Below, piece by piece: positions 29,301-43,400 of a DNA stretch of 64,000 nucleotides (position 1 is the first letter of the stretch; each line of letters opens with the position of its first letter). Where the stretch lies: contig CM062208.1 in NCBI GenBank assembly GCA_031216445.1, positions 2,412,501 to 2,476,500 on the forward strand, written 5' to 3'. Position numbers and translations under genes: made by a program. The notes under the pieces are model-generated. The model saw only the letters and a program-made list of their open reading frames with translations. It was not told the DNA's origin and searched no databases. This stretch comes from Lateolabrax maculatus (lineage: Eukaryota; Chordata; Actinopteri; Acropomatiformes; Lateolabracidae).

Positions 29301-29992
29301 GTGTGACATTACACCTTACAGTATCGCTGCCAAGTCACAAATTATTTGGAAAAAACTCCTGTTGCTGAGCTCCACAACAGGCCAATAATGAGCCGTCGCA
29401 TCCTGCACTAAACCTTGTTTACCAACTCAGTTTGTTTTGTATTCTGGCCGAAAGGAGCACTGTAAATAAATATAATTTTTCTTTCTCTCCTGGAGATAAC
29501 AGCCTGTAATAGCCAGTGCACTGTTAAACTCTACACAGAAGCTGGCAAGCCTCCCTTCCCTCTCCTCTAACTAGTCAATCACACATCAAAGGCAGCGTCC
29601 ACTGTTTAAAACTTCTGAAGCAAGAAATAAAGATTGATAAAATTAAAGAAACAGCAGGGAAGCAAATACCAGGTATGGATGACCACCGACACGATTAACA
29701 CCTATTTATTAACAAACTCCTATCTCCAAAGTTTCCTATCTCCTGTAAAATTTGTATTGTCTAAGTATTGTTGTGTGTGTGTTACTTGAGAGAACACAAG
29801 GTTCTTATATTGTCAGTGTAAAATAGCAAGTTGTTAAGAAAACAATTTTTGTATTAGTAAGTTAGTTTTTTTATCTGTCCACTTTATCCCAATAATAGTT
29901 GCCAACATTATATTGAATTGTTCACAAATGTATTTATAGTAAGCAGGGCAAAATAAAAAAAAATCTAGAGAGTTAAGAATGGAGGTGTCTCT

Positions 29993-30029
<37 letters not shown>

Positions 30030-30238
30030 TGTGTGTGTGTGTGTGTCTCACCAGTCCCTGTATGAGGCCCATCTCCTCGGCTTTGGCCAGGGGGGCGACG
30101 GTGTGGTAGAGGAACATAGTGAGCAGCTCGGGGCCCAACCACTGCTGACCTCTGATGTTACTGCTGCTTGTACTCGCACCCACAACGGGGGGCTCGGCCA
30201 GGGCCAGCACCCTGAATGATGGATGGATGGGGAAGACT

Positions 30239-30294
<56 letters not shown>

Positions 30295-31259
30295 ATAACA
30301 GTTACACACTAGCAGTGGAAGATACACACAGTTGAACATTTGTTCAGCCATGTTCGAGTAGATGTGGAGTGCAAGTGCACATGGCGTTTGTCACAGGTGT
30401 GTGTGTGTATGTGTGTGTGTGTGTGTGTGTGTCGCACCTAATCTATGTCAGGGACAAGAGCATGACTTTTGACAGCTGGCTGTCTAATCCTCTGATTCAA
30501 GAAGACAGCAAAGTCCATTTCTATCACCCCACAGATACACCCACACTGAAACAGGATATATTTACTCCAATGTGGGCGGGAGCCGGCGCTCACCATCATC
30601 ATCGTCACTGCATGAGTGTGTGGGAAGACATGTCATATATGAAGATATCAGAGGCTGTTATTATTGGGTTTAGCTGCACCGTATACCACTATCCATCCAA
30701 AAATGTTTCAGAATAAAAGGTAGCTTTGGGTTTTGTTTGTCTCTCTTGATCACATGCTGACTTTCTCCCTGTCTTGCTCTCTCTACTCAGTCTTGTGATG
30801 GAGTCAGTTATATAAATTACATTTAAGCATCAATAGCCTTTAACAAAATTGCCATCCCTAATTGAAATCTGATTGGTAAATGGTAACAATTTCTCTGCCA
30901 CTCTGAAGTCAGACACTCCAACATGGCTTCTCGCTGTTGCTATGGGAAACAACTATCAGGGAGACAGAGAAACGATCACTAACGTTTTAACCCACTGCCT
31001 TAAGCATAATGTGCCTTGTTTTCATAGCGGGAAGGGGCGGCCACTGTTGCGGGCGAGAGTGATCGGAATCTCAGCAAGAGCGGGACGACGTGATGGGAGG
31101 AGGCAACGCATGTAATCAATCCCTGACCTTTTTAAATCTATGTTTGCTGCACCAGGAATATTAACTGTTGAACTGGATATTGAGACTATAACAGAAACCT
31201 GTAATGCACAATCAAATCCTGGTGGACACACACACACACACGCACACACACACACACAC

Positions 31260-31297
<38 letters not shown>

Positions 31298-31394
31298 TTT
31301 GTCTGAGCCACAGGAGTGGAGGAAGAGGAAGTGGGTTTATTTCAGCCCAGACGCCCCACCACAAACATCCTTCCTGCCAGCTTAGGTGGGTTTT

Positions 31395-31465
<71 letters not shown>

Positions 31466-34400
31466 ATAATGTGCATGTACACACACAAAAACACACACTT
31501 CATGAGTCAAATACAGGGAACAGTTAAGGTCAAGACCAACATGCCAATATATCAATGCCAGGCAGGAAAAACAATGTAAATGCTGTCTCATAGTTCCACT
31601 GTGCAGTGTTTTGGTGTCTAATAAGAATCATGAATCTCTTGCTGAAACTGGCCCTCTTGAATATATTATGTCAACACTCCTCACCACTGCAGACCAAAGC
31701 ATTCTTTTAACTTTGGGCTATTTTCAGTCTGAACACCTGGTAAGACTCCCTCCCTGACACGAGGCTCAGAATAAGTTGGATGATATTAAAGCTGATGCAG
31801 AAGGGATCATGAGACTCAACACAAACATACAGCACTCATCACTCTCCCCTTCATTTTTACTCAACATTTTCTCATCATAGTGTTTTAGTCACTCATCTCT
31901 CTCTGTAGATAAAATGTGAGTGTCTGTACGGAAGAGCCTTTAATAGACACCGGCACCACAGATCTGAAGGTCTCTTGCCATCTCTTGGTTTACCTAGAAT
32001 ACTATTTTTGTCGTTACTCTCTTCCTCCCTCTCCATTTGTCTTCCCCCTTCTTTCTGAGTCTTTCTTCCTGTTATGGCACTAATGCTGAATGCAGTTATT
32101 GTTGTATTTTAAAAGCCAGTCGTTGTGTTTCCACAGCTGACGCAAATACAGATTTAAAAGTTCTCTTAAAATGCTCCTGACCTTTCCCCACATGCCACCC
32201 GTAAACCTGACCAGCGTGTGCGTCGGTATGTGTGTGCGTACCTCTCTTGCAGTTGCTCGTCGCTGAGCTGCAGTTGTTCCTTCAGTGTCTGGTATCTGTC
32301 CCACCTCAGCAGCCTGGTCCCATCGTACAGGTCCAACTCCCTGTCGTGGAGTAACCTGGGACACAAAACACAGTGGAACGAGCTGAGAGGTGAGTGTGTG
32401 TGTGTGTGTGTGTGTGCGTGTGTGTGTGTGGTGCAGCCATAAGAAATCTTTTAAAGTGGAATAGATTATTGTGTATTTTTAGGAAACTGAAGTACCTCGA
32501 CAGCACAGCCAGGGTCCCCAGGTTGACCCTGTGTATACCGTCCAGAAGCAGCAGCTTGCCTTCAATGGCAGCAGTGACCAGTGGAGACGGCCTCCACGCT
32601 GTGTCTCCGTTAGGGAGAGTGTACCTCTGCTGGAGAAGGTCCCTGGCTGTCATGTCCTGGAGAGAAAATGTACACCAAGTGACAAAGTCAAGGGAGGTGA
32701 AGGGATTGAGAGCAACGCGGGAAGCCGCTCAGTGTGTTAGTGTATTTACTGTCACACAGTGGGATTGGCTAAAGCGAGCTGAGATTTTCTTGCAATCATT
32801 CGCTCGATTTTTCTCTTTTAACCGAGTCCCCACATGATCTGACCCTGCTGCTAAATCTGATGTCTCAAGCTTTACAGATAACGGCTAATGGCACATTTCT
32901 GTTCGGGGGGGAAACGTCCGTTTAGAAAGACTGTCATATTCACTATCACGCTACCGTGTCATGGCAGAGATGCAGGGTAGAGGAGGGAAGACAAGCGGAG
33001 TTGCACAATTTGTTCCAGGCAGTGATTACTGAACTGCTAACTGCTCCACGGCAACAAGAGTTTTTTTTTTTAATCAAGTCAAAAACAGGCTCTATATTTT
33101 CCATTTGGTGCTATCATTAATTAGAATGAATTAAGGGGAAAATCAGGTGCTATTATACCAACAGCAGGAAGGGCCCATTAAAGGTAAGAGGTAAATGGAC
33201 AGCTTTCTTTAGCCACAACAGTGAGGTCAGACAGACGGAGGATAGGAGGACGTCGTGGAGAATCACTTGTCCGAGCTCCCTCTGACATTCTTAATTTCTA
33301 AGCATCTCTAATGTGGAGACTGCTGATGGAGTACCTGGTCTCCTCAGCCACACGAACAAATCCCTCTCTGTCTCTCGGCATCTCTGGTAACCTACCAACA
33401 ACACGGCTGCCTGCCCGTTTGTCTGCCTGTTTCAGACGTGAGCAGACCTGAACAGAAAAACAGTTTGACTTACAGAGTAGAAACCTCAAGAAACATATCA
33501 CCTAGGCCAACACTATGCAACGGTCAAATTAAGTAGGTTCCACATCCTGGATTTTTACTGAAAGGTAATAAATGATTTCTTCCTTGCTGTATTACAAGGA
33601 GACATGCATGTTGTCATTTAAATTCTAAACACGCACACTAAGCTTTTCAGTCTATTATTGGAACACCATGTGTCCCAGCACGGCTTCCCCTCTACCACTC
33701 TAACAAATTCTATAAAACCTTGCAGGTCACCGGAGAGTTAATTTCTCTCTCGTGACCTGCTTGGTCACCTGGTTGTTTGAATGGACCAGCAATGAAGGAT
33801 TTGCCTGTTTTTATGTCTGCTGACATGCACAGACATTTTGATGGCATTTCCTGAATTCTAGGTTATATGTTTCTTGCTGAGAAGCCGTTCTCTAAGTTGC
33901 AAACAAGATGCTACCTTTTACTTCCTCGGTGTGTTCACCACAATGGTGGAAAGTAACTAAGTGCATTTACTAAAGTACTTTAGTTTATACTTTTTTCCCT
34001 GAGACTAGCTGCATACTTTCACTAAAGTAACATTTGGAATCCAGTACTTTTACTTGTAATGGATTATTTATAAATTATGGCACTGCTACTTTTACAAGAG
34101 ATTAAACCATTTCTTCGACCACAGGTTTACAAGAAGTAAATTGTGTAGAAGGCATGTGTTTGTGTCACCAGAACCTTCCTTTGTGCCCAATTCAACTAAT
34201 CACCTTTAATGAGAGCAGTATAACTGCGCTCTCATCCACCTTTTCCTTTCAAGCTTTTTTTTTCTGCAAAGCTGCTTCCCATAACACTACTGTCTGAAAG
34301 TACACCTGTATTGTACATCTGTGTTAGCTTCTGTATTGTGGGGAGAAATAATAGTGATAATAATAATAATATAGGTATTCCACATCGTCCTGTTTATTCC

Positions 34401-37400
34401 TTGAAAAATATCTTTATAATACTGTATATGTTACATATATATTCATTTGTTATATAGCCCCATGTGTTACTCTGAAATAGATTATTGTTTTTCCTTGTAA
34501 AAAAAGGGAAAGGTTTTTGGCAGTGAAAGCCACACACCAACACATAATATACTTATATTCCACTCTAACCTTACGTGTCACTTTGTTTTTTCCAAAAATG
34601 GGATTTTTAGAGCTGACTAGATGAATTGCCCAGCAAAGGATTCCTCTATTCCCGCAGCACACGTCACCCCTGACCTCAGCCAGCTAAAAATAGCTGCAGC
34701 ATGATGCATTAATACATAAGGCTTCAGCACACCCGTTTCCTGCACAATCATCACTCGAGTGACTACATTCCACAGAAACACACACACACACACACGCACA
34801 CACACACACGCGCACACACACACACACGCACAAACGGGAGGGGGGAGGTTTTACAAAGTCTTACATTCATAGACCAATATATTGTAGCAGCCCTCCTTTG
34901 CTCTCTATCTTCTAGTCAGTGTCAGTTTCTGGCCTGACGGGTGGCCTGAGGCCCAGATAATGGAAGCCAGATGTGGGTCTTTCAGCCAAACTGCTGTCCT
35001 AAGTCTTCATAAACTTACTCCATCCCACAATACGGTACCTTCTCTGGCTGTACTATGTGAGATGCTTCCAATTTAGATGAATTTGGATAACGCATCTCAA
35101 ACCATTGCCTTCATTACTCTGTAATCAATCATGTTTAATTGATTGGGAGCAAGTGACCAACTGATTAACTGATTATGAAGCAAGTGAGGCAAAGAGAAGA
35201 GCTTTTTCTTCTAATGTCAGAGTTTCTATATTAGAAGGTCTTCTTTCCTTTTCCCCACTTCCTTATTGTTTTACAATGTGGGTCAAAAGATGGTCAAAGA
35301 CAAGATTATCTCGTTTTCATAGATAATAAATGCAGATAGCTCCAGCCTTGAAAAAAAAAGAAAAAGAAAATATATTTGAATCTTTCAAAGACATGTTTTT
35401 ATTTACCTGGTAGAGCATGACTGGCTCTATGTTGTAGCCCAACATCTCAGCAAACTCTCTCGCAATCACGGACTTGCCACAACCCTAGAAAATACAAAAT
35501 GATAGTTGTTAAGACCCAAGATCCCTTTTACCATGTGTGCTGTATGTGTGTTCTGTACATTAGACACATTAGCTACCTTGGCTCCGATCAGACACATGTC
35601 TTTAACCATGTGTGACTGCATCATCTCCGCCAACAGCTGGGAGTGGCTCGGCGTGCTGATGAAGGCAGCGCTACTGTTTGGTGGACGCAGCTCCTTGGTG
35701 CCTGCTGGAACCTGAAGTTTGATGGAGACAAGAAACAGTCGTGAAAGAGCATCTAACAGCTTTATTATTCTATTAAAGTTGTGGAAAACTATTCCTTTAA
35801 ATAAACCACGGTGTGCAGATTCATCAGCATCACTGACACACGGCTGGGAACAAAAAATACTGTATGTTCCAACGACATGTTGTGTTATCAAACAATCCAC
35901 GAGACAAGCAGAGCTGCGAATCAGAAGCCAAACGAATTTCCGCCACACATAAAGAAGATACAGCTTCAGAGAGTTAATAAGAGTGATATCATTTTTTTTT
36001 TGGCTGGAAGTTCAGTACAACTATTCTTAGAAGTCTGGAATATCTCTGTTCTCCCAAACCCCACACGGTGACTCATTCACAAACACTGTTAGTTTTTCAT
36101 TAAAGACTGATAAAGATGTTCCCTTCAGAGACTCTGCAGAGTCAACTATAGAGCATCAGTCAGAGATAAGATGGGCAAGCTACTGATACAGTGTGTCTGC
36201 CTGTATGTCTGTATGTCTGTGTGTGGCCTGCCATGGGACAATGGACATCTCAGTGAAAAGTGTGTTTAGTCAGAAACATATTTTTTAGTTCATCATTGCA
36301 TAAAGGCCTAGTGGTCACACTCTAAACCATCAGATTATCTAGACTGATAATATATAAAAAACTAATAATAATGTAATAGTTTTTTGTCTAACTTTCCGTC
36401 TCTGATATTCATTTGTTTGATTTATGTGTTTTACACAATTTCAAAAGCACCCTGGAGTTGTTGACCTTTAGTAGCTCTATGGAGCAGGAGTTTTATGAGT
36501 GAGTCTCAGTTTTGTTTGTCTTCTTCACACGCACGAGGATGCACCCTCACTTGCACTGCACGCAGGTGACGCAATAAATATTCCTGCCAATAGTTTCAAC
36601 ACTATTCCACTGAAATGCAGCAATGCACTGGCAAAGGCAGTGACGAAGGAGACTGCGTGACGCAACACATATGCGAAACAATGCAGGATTTAAAGAAAAC
36701 TCCATAAGGTACCATTAACAGTGGTTTACAGCAGGAACAGTGCTTTATGTCTTTAAAGCACCAATCCACAACCAGAATAAAGCACCCCATCGCCCCATGC
36801 AGCCATTGTACTTCAGTTTACATGGTCTGAATACCAGATTGGAATAGGTTTAGTTTTGCACTGCATATAGCCTGTCTACTAGTACCTGAAAGGTGATGTC
36901 CTTATCCGAGACACGTAATGTGACATCTGCATGGCCCTCAAGATCCTTTGTCGTGGACACACTCAAAATGGCGCTGGCTGCTGGCTGACGACGACCATCC
37001 AGAAGCTCAAATCTCTATGAAAGAGTGCCACAGAATGCGTGTTAATTAATGCCTTTGAATAATCTTATTTTCAGACCATAACAAGCACGCACATTAGATG
37101 ACGGCTAGGAGCATTTTTGACTGGTGGTTCACATCTTGACTTACACTGAGTACGCCCTCCACAGCGGTGCGTCCGTCCTTGCCCAGGATGCTGCTGTAGG
37201 GGTAAAGTCTCTGGACTAGCTGCTGGGAGGACAGCATGGGGAGAGCGTTCTGCAACAGCACAGAACAGAAACTAGTATCAATGGAGGTCTTTTTTTTTTC
37301 TTTTCAATCCAGGGCTTTCCTTTTTATTTCTCCCTCTCTATAGGGTCAGTAAGGAAGATTTAGGGTGCCTGGATTCTCACCAGCACGTGGAGGGCAGGAA

Positions 37401-40400
37401 GCAGGTTGTCCACAGGGAAGTCAGGAAGGCCAAGGTTAGAGGATTCCTGGGAGCACAGCGTAGTGGCTAGTGACAGCAGCTGGGACACCCTGACACACAG
37501 GATACAGCACATGAAGAACTACTTCAGAGACTTCACAGACTACAGAAGAATACACTCAAGTCTAACAAGCAATTTAAAAAGGCGTAAGCTTCAGTAAGTG
37601 TTTACTTTTAAAGTACCTTTCTGCAGCAACGTTTGGTCCTGCTGTGTACAACAGCTCCAACTGGTCCTGAAAGGGAAACAACATCTAGGTGAGCATAGCT
37701 GCAGACCTATACACTATAGACAAGTTCAAAATGTCAGATTTATTGTTGAAAACTGTGAGAACGCAGAAACACTGACGGCGGCCTAATTAATGTTCATAAG
37801 ATGTGAACATGACAATGATACAAGCAGCGTAGAAAGTGAAATGTTAATTAAGTGTTTGACACATGGAAATAACAGGTGTAGCCTGTTCATTGTTCACACT
37901 TAATTTCTCAGATCCAGTTCACCCAAACTGCAATCATTAAAAAATGACATTCAAAACAAAATTAACAATAATGTTGCTTTCCAGTATTATGTCCCATTCC
38001 CTCTGCATGATCCAACGATCTTACTGTAAATCCTTTTCATTTGGGACTATTTTTGAGAGACATTTTGGTGGCTGGAAACTGTTGGTGTTAGATAATCGGT
38101 TCATTCCTGGACTGACCTTGAATGGTAGGTAATAGATGTCTCTGGCCTGGAAACGAGATCGGAGGGGCGGATCCAACGGGTTGCCCTTGTACTTGGGGAC
38201 AGGAAGACCAAGGGCGATAACCCGAAAGTCCTCACTTACACGGACAATCTTCCAGCTGTCCAGCTCCTCTTTGGTGTGCTCCTGCAATGCATCAATATAT
38301 GAAACACTTGAATCCTTTTCTAATGCCTACAACCTGGCACATTCCTGTCATTTACACATTTTAAATGAAATGCAAAATGTTGCAGGTACACAGCTGCGTG
38401 TAACATGTACAGACTCTGAATGTCACATAGTATTTATGGAAATGGCATTTTTTACAGGAGCCCTGTAGGAGTAGTGTGAAAATTCAGTGCTGAAGTGTGA
38501 AGATTCAGATAGATACAGCTCCATAAACAACAGCCATTAGCATTAGAAATTATTATTTTTCTTAAATGTAAAACATGGTTAATTGGACAACAACACCCTT
38601 AGCAGTTTCTTCTTCAAAAAGATCGTCGGCTTTGGTCAAGAAAGCCTTTAAGACCTTCAAACCCTTGTTTGACTTAAATAGGAGTATGTGCTGCTCTGAC
38701 CTGCAGCAGCTTGTCGTAGCGCTCAGCCGACATGAGGAAGCGTCCGTCCTCCAGCTGCATCTCTCTGTTCTCCAGCAGGTTGTTGAGGACAGGCAGGACG
38801 TTTCTCTCTGCCTTCTCCAGCCCCTCCAGGACCAGGACTCGGCCCTGTGTTGCTGCCCTTACGGCACACTGGGGACAAACACATAAGAAGTCGAGACTAA
38901 TCAGTAAATTCAATCAATACTCCAGAAATAATTAGAGGGAAGAGGGAAGATGTTGGTATCAGGAAATGGCTAATTTTAAGGCTAAACTCGGCCCCTTTGC
39001 AGTCAGTTCAACCTCAGGTCAAATCTGTTGCTCCATTGTCCAGCATGACCTCTGACCCTGTGTAAATGTTAGCGGTGCTAAAAGCATTTATACAAAGAGC
39101 AATCTGACTGTGCATCAGTTCTTACTGCCCATGCTCTAATGTCAAGAGCTTGCCACAAAGCCTTTCCTGAGGATGTCCTCAGCTTATTGTGTTCAGAACA
39201 TCCTCCAAACTGCTCCAAACCAAGCTTCAAAATAGTCTTAGCTGTTTTAGGAAAGCCTATTTTCTAACAACACTTCAGCATGTATATGTGTGCACAGAAG
39301 CACATTTCTGCAGAAATCAAAAAGCACATCTGACGTCAAAGGCAGGAAACTTTAGCTGTCTGGGTGGACCGCAGAGCAAGTGGCCATATAATTAGGTTAA
39401 CATGTAAATACGTGGCAGGTTGTGTGGGAAGCAGAGCCATAAAACTATAGTGAGGACCAGATGCTCTATATTTAACTCTTGATCCATTTTCGGCACCAAC
39501 ACTGTAATCAGATAATTGTTAGAAATGTAAGTGACGCAGGATGGCGAGAGACGGGGAAGCACAGACGGGCCTTGTTGTCTGCCTGACACTGACTTTTGAG
39601 AAAAAAGAACATCCCACCAGATACCGTGGCGCTTTTAGCAAACTTTCAGCAATGAATGTTACAGCGAGCTGAATGAAAGAATATCGAAAGGATTAGGAGT
39701 ATGAAGATGAAGAGTGACAGGGCTACAGTGATATATATAAAATGCCCTGTGTGTACCAGTCAAAATGCTTCTGCATCCAATGAACCTCATTTATAAAACT
39801 CACAGATTTAATATCAACTTTTGTGGGACTGGGATTTGGTTTTTCAAAACCACCTGAAGGTAGGACCCAAATTTGCAAATGGTCAGGAGGACGACACGTA
39901 AAATGATACACACAAATCCTTACTACGGTATGCTTTACAGCAAGTTCTGAGAAATAAAATAGCAAATGAAACAACTGAGATTGAAAAGATATAAAGCATT
40001 AAATATTTTAATAGATTTGGGATTCTGTTCTACTACTATATTAGAAAAAAAAAAAATTTAATATTTGATGCCACAAGGTGTTCATCCACCATTTTTGGCA
40101 CAAAGCTTTTCCACCATAGATACACTTTGAGCTTTCGCATGTCTGTCCTTCAGTGCTTGATATCTACAGAGGGACGTTCTCCAGAGCTGGCAGGGCTCTG
40201 TCCAGGAACACTTCACATTACATGAAAGCACGAGGTCACCATTAGTTTTGGGTCTGCTGCAGTCATACATCTCTGTTGGTTAAGAATCGCTCTGTTCCAT
40301 TTGCGCGGCCCAAATACCCGGTTATTAATTTCTAATTTTATAGCAAACTGTTCCCTGATTTTACCTCCACACACGTGCAGTTTTGTGTTAATTCAACATT

Positions 40401-43400
40401 AACCGTGCCAGTGACAGGCTGTCTTTCTTTAGGCCTGCTCCACTCAAGTTCTTGCGCTTGAAGTAATAACTATCATTAAAGAACTCTGTCTTGATTTAGA
40501 TTTTCTTTTGTCTGTTTTTGACGCTCAGTTGCCACAGATTTGTACATGTCACTGAGGGCTTTGGCGCTCAGGATTATTTGGGCGTTAACTTGCTACATGT
40601 GACCAACATATTGCTTAGAAAGTGTATCCATTCATGTTTTTTTGTAAATAACTTGGTGCCAACTGTTGGTTGGATGTACACTGGTTTCAGTTCAAATTCA
40701 ACTGTAGTGGAGGTGACAAGCTCTTTATTACTGTAATAGAGTCTTATCTGCAGTGTGGGTTTGAGGTAAGCTGCCTTACATAAGAGCCGGCAAACTGGAG
40801 AGAGGTGACTGGAGATGTCAAAAATACAACAAGCATGCATATAACATCCATGTGACAACATCCTTCATACGAACTTGGGGGGGAAGGAAAAGAAAAAGAA
40901 AGCGACTGAGACTGAAGTGGCGGGTTGGGAGGGGAAGAGTAAGCACAGGGACGGACACGTTAGGACTGAATATAGGGCTTCAAATCAGCACAGAGCCCTG
41001 AGGAATACTTGGATGTTCTAGTTAACACACAAACGCACACCTCCTACGATACCAAACTATTCTCACAGAGAAAAGCTTTCTAATTTGCACCCACACATCT
41101 TCAATCCCTCACACAAGGATACTGTAATGTGTACATATACTCGCTAATCGCACCCGCAGGCACACCAAAAATCAACTGCATCTCCTACAAGCTGTATCCA
41201 ATACACCAACTCACAGAAGAGCACATGCCAACTCACACAGACACACACGCTGCCCGCATTTCATGTGGCGGCACAAAATTCCATTTTTGGAAGATTTCCC
41301 AAGATTGGAGATTTTAGGGAAGACCAGAAATAAGCAATCTCTCCACACTTATTAGTACCATCAATAACGGTGTATCTGTTCATGAGCAGCTTCCATGGAA
41401 ACAATGGACACCTGTTTTCATTTTGAGGAGAAGGTGGGAGGGGAATGAGCCTCAAGGGGTTGAAGGGGTTTGGCTGGCTCTCCTTGCTGCAGGAAACAGA
41501 AAATGTACCAAGGAGCCTCGGTAGATAAATGACTGTGTCATCAACGGATAAGGACGAGCGGACAGAGACAATTTAATCATTTAGAGACAGCTTCCAAGAC
41601 TTTGAAGCCTTGAAATAACCACAACTATTTGTTAAAACTGTTCTTTTTAGCGATTGGACCCAAGGCTTTTATGTGACTGTGGACATATGTCCACTCTTGG
41701 GCCCCTATTTTCCTAATGTGCCAAAGCAGAAAGTGATGCAACTTCACAGGGCTACCTCACTTGAGTGGTGCATCGGTGGCCTGCAGGGGAGCACTGAGAG
41801 AAAAAAGGCACTGTACCGGCCAATCAATTCAGACCACCAGCGCTGGAAGTTTCCCTCAAGAGGAAATAAGGATCATTGCCCAGGATGTAGAGATAAACAA
41901 GCCCTGAACTCTGTACTGTATAGGGCAACTGATGATGGATGTGTGTTATTATTGCTCCCTAGTTCAATACATAATAAATTAGCTATTGGATTTGTTTCAG
42001 TTTGAATGAACACTGTTGAGACAGCACTGGATTATGAGATCCCATCAATAATATCAGCTCTCTGGAAGTAAGCGACTGTAATGAATCACGGAAAAGAATA
42101 AACTGTACAAACTGTAACATGTATACTCTGTTGGAACAAAAGCTACATTTGCTTCTCAAGGTACGCTTCACAAAAGGAGTCACTGCACGGAAAACACAGC
42201 TGCAGCTGATGACATTAATTTCCTGTCATCTCTCTACTGTCACTGTCCAATAAAGGAAAGTGTCATTTGTGTAGAGTAAGATATTGAGCAGTGTTTGTTC
42301 AGTGGCCCACCTAATCAAACTTTCCCTTATTATTACTGGCAGCTGTGTGTGACACCTGAGCATCGTCTGCTCCAGGTGTAGAAAAGCAGAACTATAGTTA
42401 TGTCATTTTCAGTCATTGAGCAAAGAGGGTCACTGCTTTTTAAAGTGCATTCTGGGAATTCTGCCACCGTCGATTAAACTTTGGAAATTAAAAAGAAAAA
42501 TGTTTTTTCTAAATGTTTAACTCTAGATGTTTTTCTAGGTGTCCCTCGAGCTGTTTCACTATCATAGCCTGGAGTATCACAGACATCCAGCATTCTTCGG
42601 TGCAGTAGGTACACTGACTTTAAAGAATTGGTCACAACAATCACAGGCGCAGAAATAACTGAATAATGGTAGTATAAAACAGGCTGCCATTGTATTTTTT
42701 TTAACACCATGCTGCCAATCATACAAGACGTAATTAATGTACACATTTGTAGGCAGTGTGTCCAATTACGCAGTGTCTTCACAATGACACCCTCAAAATA
42801 GACTGCAGACAGAAAGCACATACTGTACCTGTGCTAGTGCTTCAGATTAGGAAGTCAATTAGTTGGTTACTCAGTCTCAAAAAGGCCTATTTGTGAATTA
42901 GACTGTAATGTACTATATACAGAATTAAAAGGAGGTTTGTAGCTCTCAGTCTCATGAACTGTGTGTCAATTTCCTTTTGTTTAGAATGAGAAATAAATAT
43001 TAGAAAAAACCTTTTTGATCACTGACAAAAGACATTTCCGGAGAGGTTCGCAGACACATAAGAATAGGTTTTTTATAAATAAAATTGCCGTGTCACATGA
43101 CTTTTAGTAATGCTTTCCCCTTATGGAACCATGCCATTCATTTTAGTAAAAGCAATATCATCAGGAGCCATATGACTATCAAATTAAAAAACTCTGCTAC
43201 AGCCAAACAAAACTGCCACATCAGCAGAGTGACGGCGCTAATACTTAATCTGCACTGGCACATAAATAGGCCCCCCTACCTTCTATTAAATCATAAAACC
43301 ACTCAGAGAAGCAATGGTTGAGGTGCAATACAGGGTGTAAGCAGGTTACAGACACGCCTTTTTCAGTGAGCATATTTATAGAAATCTACACATCTAAATA

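Larger units (their letters stand above)
30242..32241 (-). other. vwa8: VWA8 intron 14 (2.0 kb)
   Basis: On the transcript strand this intron opens with CA-rich sequence and ends with about 22 GT units directly before TTTTCAG. Two more long CA arrays lie at 31226-31296 and 31397-31459. A GC-richer patch lies near 31,020-31,110. No coding exon was found. Confidence 0.6.
32657..35406 (-). other. vwa8: VWA8 intron 12 (2.75 kb)
   Basis: Contains a CA-rich repeat at 34777-34832, a dispersed-repeat match at 33941-34105 and a candidate unannotated exon at 33335-33447 (each listed separately). No other coding signal was seen. Confidence 0.6.
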
